Part shown: positions 31,465 to 38,660 of the stretch, in pieces
How positions within the stretch are numbered: position 1 is the stretch's first letter
Layout of the letters: each line of letters begins with the position of its first letter
Assembly: GCF_020860125.1 (NCBI RefSeq)
Contig: NZ_JAJBUX010000053.1
Coordinates: 1-38,660 of the forward strand
Length of the DNA stretch: 38,660 bases
DNA from: Cloacibacillus sp.
GTDB taxonomy: Bacteria > Synergistota > Synergistia > Synergistales > Synergistaceae
Direction: 5' to 3'
Program-made: the position numbers and the translations under genes
The notes under the pieces: model-generated
Database searches by the model: none
Seen by the model: the letters and a program-made list of their open reading frames with translations, nothing else
What the model was told of the DNA's origin: nothing

Positions 31465-32567
31465 TGAAATATTCGATCTTTGGAGAATCGCACGGGCCGG
31501 CGATCGGCGTCCTGCTGAACGACATTCCCGCCGGCGCCGCGCTGGACATGGAGGAGATATCCTTCGAGATGGGACGCAGAGCCCCCGGCAAAAGCGCCGT
31601 CTCCACGGCGCGTAAAGAGGCCGACGTTCCCGAGATACTCAGCGGACTATGCGGCGGCTTCACCACCGGCGCGCCGCTCTGCGCGATAATAAAAAACACC
31701 GACGCGCGCTCCGGCGACTATTCGCTGCTCAAGCGCTTTCCGCGCCCCGGCCACGCCGACTACACCGCCGCCGCGCGTTACGACGGTTTCGCGGACATGC
31801 GCGGAAGCGGCCAGTTCTCGGGACGCCTCACCGCGCCGCTGGTCTTCGCGGGCGCGGTGGCCAAGCAGCTGCTGGCAGGACGCGGGGTCTTCGTGGGAGC
31901 GCATATCGCCGCGATCGGCGGAATCCGCGACATCTCGCTTACGGAGGGCGGCTTTCTAAAAGATAAAACCGCCGAAACGGTATTAAGGGCGGCGGCGCGC
32001 AAAGAGCTGCCGGTGATCGACGACTGCGCGGGAGAGAAAATGCGCGAGGCGATCGCCGCTGCCAAAAGAGAGGGCGATTCTCTCGGCGGCCTGATAGAAT
32101 GCGCTGCCCTCGGCCTCGAGGCCGGTATCGGCGAGCCCGGCGCGGATTCGCTTGAAAGCCTCATCTCACGCGCCTGCTTCGCCGTCCCCGGCGTTAAGGG
32201 CATCGAATTCGGAGCCGGCTTTGCCTTCGCGGAGATGCGGGGAAGCGCGGCCAACGACCCCATGGAGATGGCGGACGGCAGGGTGTCAATGAGGACAAAC
32301 AACAACGGCGGCGTCAGCGGCGGCATCTCGACGGGCGCGCCGCTGCTCTTCCGCGCCGCGCTGCGCCCCACCTCCTCGATCGCCCGCGAGCAGGACACCG
32401 TCGACATGGAAAAGCGCGTAAACGCGAAACTCGTCGTTCCCGGACGCCACGACCCCTGCATCGTCCACCGCGCCGTACCGGTGATCGAGGCCGCCGCCGC
32501 GCTCGCGCTGCTGGAGGCGCTCCAGAAACTATACGGGATACGCGGCCTGAGCGGGCGGCGGCAGTGA
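31461..32567 (+). CDS. aroC: Chorismate synthase
   Basis: 368 aa. The first signature GESHGPAIG is at the extreme N-terminus. RRAPGKSAVSTARKEAD, RPGHADYTAAARY and RGSGQFSGR carry the FMN and substrate contacts, and RTNNNGGVSGGISTGAPL is the C-terminal signature. It converts EPSP to chorismate with reduced FMN. Two adjacent ATGs (31461 and 31464) can start it, the first overlapping the aroA stop. It feeds the fused mutase/dehydratase encoded 43 bp downstream. Confidence 0.95.
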   Translation: MMKYSIFGESHGPAIGVLLNDIPAGAALDMEEISFEMGRRAPGKSAVSTARKEADVPEILSGLCGGFTTGAPLCAIIKNTDARSGDYSLLKRFPRPGHADYTAAARYDGFADMRGSGQFSGRLTAPLVFAGAVAKQLLAGRGVFVGAHIAAIGGIRDISLTEGGFLKDKTAETVLRAAARKELPVIDDCAGEKMREAIAAAKREGDSLGGLIECAALGLEAGIGEPGADSLESLISRACFAVPGVKGIEFGAGFAFAEMRGSAANDPMEMADGRVSMRTNNNGGVSGGISTGAPLLFRAALRPTSSIAREQDTVDMEKRVNAKLVVPGRHDPCIVHRAVPVIEAAAALALLEALQKLYGIRGLSGRRQ

Positions 32568-32610
32568 CCTTACGGAAAAATCCATACCAGATGCGAAACG
32601 AGGAAAAATC

Positions 32611-34263
32611 ATGCTGAAAGAATACAGAGAAGAGATACGCGAACTTGACGAAAAAATCCTGGAGCTGATAGAGCGGCGGCTGGACATCGCGCGCACCATC
32701 GCCGAATATAAAATGGACCGGGACATCCCCGTCACAGACGCCGCGCAGGAAGAAAACGTCATCGACCATGTGGTATCGCTCGCGAAACGCGAGGAAGACG
32801 TGCCGTACATCCGCCGTTTTTGGCGCATGATGCTAGAAAACAGCCGCGCCGTGCAGCACAAAGTGGTCACCGGCGACAACATCACGGGACTCTGGCTGCG
32901 CGAAATGATACGGAGCGCGGCAAAGAGAAAAGAAAATCCGCGCGTCGTCTACAAGGGCGGCGAGGGCTCCTACGGCCACGAGGCCGCCGCGGCCTACTTC
33001 GGCGACGGCGGCTTCGGCGGCTGCTCCACCTACGAAAAAGTCTGCCGCGCCGTCAAAAACTGCGACGCCGATTACGCCGTGCTGCCCCTCGAATCAAACA
33101 CCGCGGGGGCGATGCCCGGCGTCCGCGAACTGATAAACAAATACGGCCTCTACATCGCGGGCGAACAAAACGTCCGTCTCGACGACTGCCTCGCCGCCCC
33201 CAAAGGGGCGAAACTCGAAGAGATCACGGAGATACACGCGCACGAACAGGTGCTCGCTCGCTGCAGCGCCTTCCTTGAGGACCATCCCGAAATCAGGGCC
33301 GTTCCCAGCCTCAGCTCCTCCAAATGCGTAAAAAAGATCGCCGAGGAAAATTCACCGCGCAAGGCGGTCATCACCTCCGGCTTCGCCGCCGAACTGAACG
33401 GGCTTGAGGTGATCGCCCCCTACGTCAGCGACAACCCCGGGAGCTGCACGCGCTTCGTGATCCTCACGGATAAATTCGAGATATCCCCCGGCGGGGACAA
33501 GGTCAGCATGGCGTTCACCGTACGCCACCGCGCGGGAGCGCTTCAGCGCGTCCTCGGCATCTTCGCCGACTACCACCTGAACCTCTCCAAGATAGAATCC
33601 GTCCCCGTCGGCGGCGCGGACTTTGAATACCTATTCTTCACCGACTTCACGGGAGACATTGCGCAGGCCAACACCCAAAAGGCGCTCGCGCTCGTCGAGC
33701 AGGAGTGCGACTTCCTGCGCATCCTCGGCAACTACAAGAGCAAGCGCCGCAACATCGTCCTCGTGGGAATGCCGGGCAGCGGCAAAAACGCCGTCGGAAA
33801 GGCGCTCGCGCTTCAAATCGGCATGGAATACTACGACACAGACGCCCTCATCGAAGAGCAAGAGGGCAAAGACACCACGAGTATCTTCGCGGAAAACGGC
33901 GAAAAATACTTCCGCGACGCCGAGACGGAGATGTCGAAAAAGGTCTCGTCGCTCGGCGGCGCGGTCATCTCCACCGGCGGCGGTACGATGATGCGCCCGG
34001 AAAACGCGCGCGCGCTGCGGCGCACCGGCTACGTATTCTTCGTCAACCGCCCAGTGGAGGAGATACTGGAGAGCGTCGACCTCTCAAACCGGCCGCTGCT
34101 AGCGGGCGACCCCAAACAGATATACAAACTCTACGCCGACCGCCTGCCCACCTACCGTGCCGTCGCGGACTACGAGGTGCGCAACGACGGCGAGCTGAGC
34201 CAAGTGGTAAACGCCCTCGATTCGATAATAGAGCTGCTCAAGGGCGGCTACCGCGCCGTATAA
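32611..34263 (+). CDS. pheA-aroK: Fusion: chorismate mutase - prephenate dehydratase - ACT - shikimate kinase
   Basis: 550 aa. Residues 1-88: AroQ-type chorismate mutase (RxxIxxLDxxILxLIxxR, Lys34). Residues 110-285: prephenate dehydratase, with the catalytic T280-R281-F282. Residues 297-375: ACT domain, where the Phe-binding ESRP motif reads E-S-V-P (329-332). Residues 380-550: shikimate kinase with P-loop GMPGSGKN (386-393), DTD (409-411), GGG (456-458), Arg494 and Arg516. The P-loop has Asn393 where Thr or Ser normally binds Mg. One chain thus covers shikimate phosphorylation and the two Phe-branch steps; tyrA, aroA and aroC supply the rest. Fusion order and continuity are clear. Confidence 0.93.
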   Translation: MLKEYREEIRELDEKILELIERRLDIARTIAEYKMDRDIPVTDAAQEENVIDHVVSLAKREEDVPYIRRFWRMMLENSRAVQHKVVTGDNITGLWLREMIRSAAKRKENPRVVYKGGEGSYGHEAAAAYFGDGGFGGCSTYEKVCRAVKNCDADYAVLPLESNTAGAMPGVRELINKYGLYIAGEQNVRLDDCLAAPKGAKLEEITEIHAHEQVLARCSAFLEDHPEIRAVPSLSSSKCVKKIAEENSPRKAVITSGFAAELNGLEVIAPYVSDNPGSCTRFVILTDKFEISPGGDKVSMAFTVRHRAGALQRVLGIFADYHLNLSKIESVPVGGADFEYLFFTDFTGDIAQANTQKALALVEQECDFLRILGNYKSKRRNIVLVGMPGSGKNAVGKALALQIGMEYYDTDALIEEQEGKDTTSIFAENGEKYFRDAETEMSKKVSSLGGAVISTGGGTMMRPENARALRRTGYVFFVNRPVEEILESVDLSNRPLLAGDPKQIYKLYADRLPTYRAVADYEVRNDGELSQVVNALDSIIELLKGGYRAV

Positions 34264-34276
34264 AAACACCGCCCCA

Positions 34277-34323
34277 CGCGGCAATCAGGACCACCGGATA
34301 TACCAATGATCCTGATTGCCGCG
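34277..34323. terminator. Strong hairpin at the end of the aro operon
   Basis: CGCGGCAATCAGGA and TCCTGATTGCCGCG form a perfect 14-bp stem with a 19-nt loop, 13 bp after the stop. No U tract follows; it may mark the 3' end by processing or act as a weak terminator. Confidence 0.6.
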
Positions 34324-34369
34324 GCATACGGATATGGACTTAGAAATCTCTCCTGTTCCAAACCTTGTC

Positions 34370-34397
34370 TTGTAAAAAAATTATTTCGTTTTATAAT
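34370..34397 (+). promoter_or_regulatory. Promoter of the right-hand surface-protein gene
   Basis: TTGTAA (34370-34375), 16-bp spacer, TATAAT (34392-34397), about 65 bp before the ATG. Confidence 0.5.
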
Positions 34398-34462
34398 AAA
34401 CGCATTACGTAAAATTACTGTTTAAAATTATAGTCACAATATATCTAAGGGGAGAGTCTTAT

Positions 34463-37400
34463 ATGAAAACATCGACAGCATCACCGCTGCCTCCAGCTCC
34501 GCGGCAATCAAAACAAATATCTCTTTTTCTTCTTGCATTACTTATCTTCACCGTGTCAATCTGTCTGCGCATGGTTTCCTGGGCTGAAGTAGTACCGGAG
34601 CAGCCGGCGTTAAGGGACGGTATATATGAGATCTCAAAACCGGAGCATCTTGCGTGGTTCCGTGATACCGTAAACGGAGGGAATATTAATATCAGCGCAA
34701 AACTCATGAACGATATCGACCTTTCAAAAAACAGCGCCGCGTCGGAGTGGCTGCCGATAGGCCAAGATTCCCACACCTTTAACGGTACATTTGACGGCGG
34801 CGGCCATACGGTCAGCGGCTATCTGGCTCATAATGTCGGGGGGGGGGACTTTTCGGCGTAATTGGCAAAAATAGCAAGGTAATGAACCTCACGGTTAGCG
34901 GTGAGGTGGACGGAGCCAATACCGACAAAGTATATTCCGGCGGCATCGCTGGAGATAACCGTAAAGGCCTGATAACAAACTGCACCAACATCGGCATCGT
35001 CACCACCGCCGGCGGAACCATCGAGAATAACGCAGGTGGCATCGCGGGACTAAACAGCGGCACGATAATAGGCTGCGGCAACTCAGGAGATATTCAAGCC
35101 ACAGGAAATGGTTATGGCACCAACGCGGGCGGTATTGCGGGGCAGGGCAGCGGCGGCAGGATAGAAAACTGCCGCAGTTTTGGCTCTTGCAATATCACCG
35201 CCTCCGGCAATAGTGAAGAACTTTACTACGCCGGCGGTATAGCCGGATGGAATCGCGCTAACGCTAAGGTGATAAACTGTGTCAACTTAACTTCCGGCGA
35301 CGTCAAGGCCTCCGGCGGTGAATATTCTGAATGCGACGCGGGCGGCATCGTCGGTGAAAATGACGGTGGTATTATAAAATACTGCGCTAAGACGGGAAGC
35401 GGCGGTATTATCGCCCCGGCTGACGAAGGCAATAATAAGGCCGGAGGCATAGTCGGTTACAGCGCTGCTGGAACAGTAACAGATTCCGTAAATTCAGGAA
35501 TTGGAACCGTCACCACCACAGATAACTATCTCGTAGGCGGGATTGCCGGAGAAAATGAGGGCACCATAGAAAATTGCGGCTGGCTTGAAACAGCGGGACT
35601 GAATGGCTGTGGTTACGATTGGGTCAGCTCCAATTCCTACTGCAGCTTCACCGCCGCCCAAGCCAAAGATATCACGACCTCACTCTCCGCCGCACTCACA
35701 CAGCCGAGCCTGAATGACGGCGGCAAGGCGCAGATAAACTTTACCATCTTCCCCGGCGGTACATTCGCCCCAGAGGCAAAAGACATAGCACTCTCTTATG
35801 ACAATACTGTTATAGATGCAAAGTACGCTGACGGCGAAATAAACGTCACCGCCCTCAAAGAGGGGCGCTCCGAGCTTACGGCGGACGTCACGCTGACGAC
35901 GACCGGTTTTGACTCCACGCCAGCGCCCTCCTCCCCGCACACTTACTCCTTCACCTTCGATATAGAGGTCTCTTCCGTTCACGTGACAGACGTGAGCTTA
36001 GACAAAAGCTCCCTGTCTCTAATGAGGGGAGAATCGACAAGGCTCATCGCGACTGTGATCCCCGACAACGCGGCGGACAAGACGGTCATCTGGGATAGTC
36101 TCAGCGCCGACGTCGCCTCGGTCGACAATACAGGGCTCGTGACATCTATCAACAGAGGAGAAACAACGATAACCGCCACCGCCGGAGGCGTCACCGCCAG
36201 CTGCGATGTGACCGTCCTCCAGAAAATCGAAAGCGCATATGTTACGCTCTCGCCGGACGTCTTCGTCTACGACGGCGAGGGGAAGACACCTGATGTTGAG
36301 GTCATCATCAGCGGCGATATCCTCTCTAAAGACAAAGATTACACCGTAAGCTATGACCATAACCTCGATGCCGGGAACGCGACGGCAACGGTGACGGGCA
36401 TTGGATTCTGCGCAGGCACGGTAAGCGCGGACTTTGAAATCAAGCCAAAGGTCACGACATTTATCATAGAGGACATACACGACCAGAGCTATACGGGAAG
36501 CGAGATAAAGCCGGAGCCCAATGTTATGGACGAAAACCGACTCCTCGAAAAGGGCAAAGACTACAACCTGGGCTACAGCAACAACACAAATGCGGGCATG
36601 GCGGCGGTCACAGCCACCGGGAAGGGCAACTACGAGGGCAGCTCCGGCGGCAGGAACTTCAGAATCCTACCCAGGGCCGCCTCCCCCGACGTCACGGATA
36701 AGACACGCACCGACAGAGACTCCTCCGGCGTCCTCGTCGTCGAGCCGAATACAACGGAGGAGTTTGCCATCTATGACGCGTTTGACCGTCTGAACCTTGA
36801 CAAGACCCTGCCCGACAACATCAGCGCCGACGCGCGGGCCGTACAGGCGACCAGCGCCGATATCTTGACCGACATCGCTTCGGCGGACAGAGACAGGGTG
36901 CGGGAGGCGATAGGGCGCTACTGGAATCTTGCGCCGACCTCTCCCGATAAGGTGCGCATAGTAAGCGTCCTCGACACCGTCGCGAAGGATAAAGCCCCCG
37001 AGGCCTCCAAGACCGTATGGGGCAAGATATGGGCCTATATCAGCGGAAACAAAAATGATACGGACTTTGGCCGCGGCGATTATCTGCCCTTACAGACGAA
37101 CTTCACGATAACCAGCGCCGATATCGCCGCGCTGCCGGAAGACATCAGGGAGGGGCTCACGAAGGATAATTTCCTTGAGCGTATCAGCCTCTTCGCCGCC
37201 GTCACGAGCGGCGACAGTGTCTCCATGGAGGCGCGCGCCCTGAACGACGTCGCCTCTTCGGACGAATATATCATGGTGACAAAAGATAATGATGGAAGCT
37301 ATAAGATAAAGACGCGCCTCCTGCTCTTCAACCGCGAGGGTAAGGTTACAAAAGGCCCCGGCGCGCCCTTCGTGATGGCCGCGGATATACAAAGCGGCGA

Positions 37401-38660
37401 CAAGACGACACGCGAGGGCAATTATTTCATCGTCGAAGACGGCAAGACCGACGACCGCTATCAGGTGACGATGGCCTTCGCCGTCAGGGAGGCAAACAGC
37501 GCCTCCGTCAGCCTCACGGTATCCGGCGATATTGAGCCGCTGCTCGTATCGTGGATGATAAGCGGCGATACGGTTGAACACAGAGGAAACACCAGCGCCG
37601 ATATCAATGGAGGCGAACAGAGCGTAACGCTGAGCTCCGATATCCCCTATGGTTATCACGTAACGCTCTCCGACGGGAGCCAAACCCTTTCGCCCGATGT
37701 AAGGACAATCTCGGCTGACGTCGATTGGGGCGGAGCGTGGAATATCTTAGCGGAGTTCAGCAAGATAACGGCAAATAGCGTGACCCTTGACAAAAACGCC
37801 CTCGCCCTGCCAATCGGCGGAAGCTGTACCCTGGCCGTCACCGTCGAACCGCAGGACGCCTACGGCGGCGTCTCCTGGGTGAGCGCCAGTCCCGATATCG
37901 TCAACATAACGGCCTCCGACAACAAGAGTGCCGCTATAACGGCAATAGCGGCGGGAACGGCAACGATAACCGCGGCCACGGGAGACAAGAGCGCGTCCTG
38001 CACCGTAACGGTGAGAAGGAGCGCCGACGAGGGCGACGGAGTCAGGCCGCTGGCCCCAGGCACCGTAATACCCAACATCGATATCATGGACGGCGGCCCC
38101 ATACCCGTAAAGCCCGAATACATCACCGATCCGGCAAAACAGGACGAAATCATAAAAAAGATCGGGCTCGCCTTTGACGACACCGCCCTGACGGAAAAGG
38201 GAGAGCTTGTGATCTCCGGCGGCCTCGTCAGCAAAGCGGCGGACGAGGTGATCTCCGGCGACGCGGAGACGGTCTCCAAAGACGCCGTCATCTACCTGCC
38301 GCTGGTAGAGAGCCACGCCGCCGAGGCTGGCAGGATACACGCCCTCGGCTTCACCGTCAGCGGCGACGTTTTCGGCGAAATAGACGGCGTAAGTCAGATC
38401 CGCGTCATAAAAATATTCCCCGACGGAACGGGCAGGCCCTTCCGCGTCGTCACGAAGGCGGAGGAGATAGAGGACAAGACCGTGGCGCTCTACGACGCCG
38501 ACGATAACATCGTGACGGGGGCGATAGAGCCTGATAGGGAATACACTCTGGCCGTATTCATAAGAGACAGCGGCGATTACGACCTCGACGGCGAAGAGGA
38601 CGGCGGAGTGATAGATCCGATCGCGATAATCAGACAGGCGCAGCCCCCCGTCCCCACACC
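34463..38660 (+). CDS. Large secreted GLUG/Ig-like surface protein, phase-OFF by a G10 tract, runs off the right edge
   Basis: ATG at 34463 with AAGGGGAGAG upstream; a signal peptide or anchor with a hydrophobic core (ISLFLLALLIFTVSICL) precedes VSWAEVV. The first 125 codons align with the left-hand paralogue (FRDTVN, WLPIGQDSHTFNGTFDGGGHTVSG). At the G10 tract the frame ends in TAA at 34859-34861, while the continuation (LFGVIGKNSKVMNLTVSG) is open in another frame to the window end, over 1270 codons. One more G or two fewer would join them. Then GLUG repeats to about 35630, Big_2 domains near 35990-36230 and 37770-38015, and two YDG/MBG-like repeats at 36230-36670. Probable surface adhesin or antigen. 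The C-terminal anchor is not visible. Confidence 0.85.
34838..34847 (+). repeat. Homopolymeric G10 tract causing the frameshift
   Basis: Ten Gs starting at codon 126. Lengths of 8 or 11 restore the frame (giving GGG-LFGVIG, the expected GLUG sequence); 9 and 10 end in stop codons within 5-12 codons. Confidence 0.85.
36850..36864 (+). repeat. 15-bp repeat ACCAGCGCCGATATC, copy 1 of 3
   Basis: Identical in-frame copies at 36850, 37111 and 37591, each encoding Thr-Ser-Ala-Asp-Ile. Many looser Ser-x-Asp-Ile/Val variants lie nearby in the same protein. Confidence 0.6.
37111..37125 (+). repeat. 15-bp repeat, copy 2 of 3
   Basis: Identical to the copy at 36850; 261 bp (87 codons) downstream. Confidence 0.6.
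37591..37605 (+). repeat. 15-bp repeat, copy 3 of 3
   Basis: Identical to the copy at 36850; 480 bp (160 codons) after copy 2. Confidence 0.6.

Noticed and set aside
1..38660. CRISPR array
   Set aside because: No regularly spaced direct repeats with unique spacers were seen; the repeated blocks in the GLUG genes are protein-domain repeats.

Overview
The window looks like chromosomal DNA of an anaerobic, amino-acid- and organic-acid-using bacterium. The gene set suggests the phylum Synergistota, and a Cloacibacillus-like genome is my best guess. The pointers are a TRAP transporter beside sugar-acid genes, oxalyl-CoA metabolism, a tungsten-type aldehyde:ferredoxin oxidoreductase, and large GLUG/Ig-like surface proteins. 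This is inference from gene content, not a database match.

Layout. (1) 1-2321, minus strand: the N-terminal part of a large secreted GLUG/Ig-like (Big_2) protein, with a G10 tract just after its signal peptide. (2) 2613-3998, minus: a NfeD + SPFH/band-7 membrane pair. (3) 4358-6899: a plus-strand XRE-cupin regulator converging on a YkvI-like permease and an acetoacetate-decarboxylase-family enzyme (both minus). The decarboxylase gene has a strong promoter followed by a perfect 46-bp palindrome. (4) 7226-12516, minus: ribokinase-type kinase, AEC transporter, oxalyl-CoA decarboxylase (oxc) and formyl-CoA transferase (frc). (5) 12997-21546: a CoA-acylating semialdehyde dehydrogenase (minus) diverges from a plus-strand organic/sugar-acid operon. 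That operon holds an MhpD-type hydratase, TRAP DctP/Q/M, an enolase-superfamily dehydratase and an HpcH/HpaI aldolase, and is followed by an IclR regulator that seems to lack any AUG, GUG or UUG start. (6) 21827-25820: topoisomerase III, then a small degraded island beside five minus-strand tRNA genes. The island holds an Fst-like type I toxin-antitoxin module, a transposase remnant and a gene fragment without a start codon. (7) 26116-28936: a four-cluster ferredoxin, an AOR-family tungstoenzyme and a MoaD/ThiS-like sulfur carrier. (8) 29032-34263: an aromatic amino-acid operon (tyrA-aroA-aroC and a chorismate mutase/prephenate dehydratase/ACT/shikimate kinase fusion), preceded by a 29-codon leader peptide packed with Phe, Tyr and Trp codons and an attenuator. 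(9) 34463-38660: a paralogue of the first surface protein, again with a G10 tract. Here the tract puts the gene out of frame, so it is read as phase-OFF.

How the parts fit. Oxc and Frc form the core oxalate-activation/decarboxylation cycle; the AEC carrier is a candidate transporter for it. The TRAP/dehydratase/aldolase/semialdehyde-dehydrogenase block reads as uptake and cleavage of a hydroxylated (di)acid to central metabolites. The ferredoxin-AOR-MoaD block handles low-potential aldehyde/acid chemistry. The aro operon turns shikimate-pathway intermediates into prephenate-derived Phe and Tyr under attenuation control. The two GLUG proteins at the ends are probably phase-variable surface antigens or adhesins.

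The most novel items are the paired poly-G-switched surface genes, the all-aromatic attenuator, the Fst-like toxin-antitoxin module, the pheA-aroK triple-function fusion, the 46-bp palindrome and the unusual start of the IclR gene.
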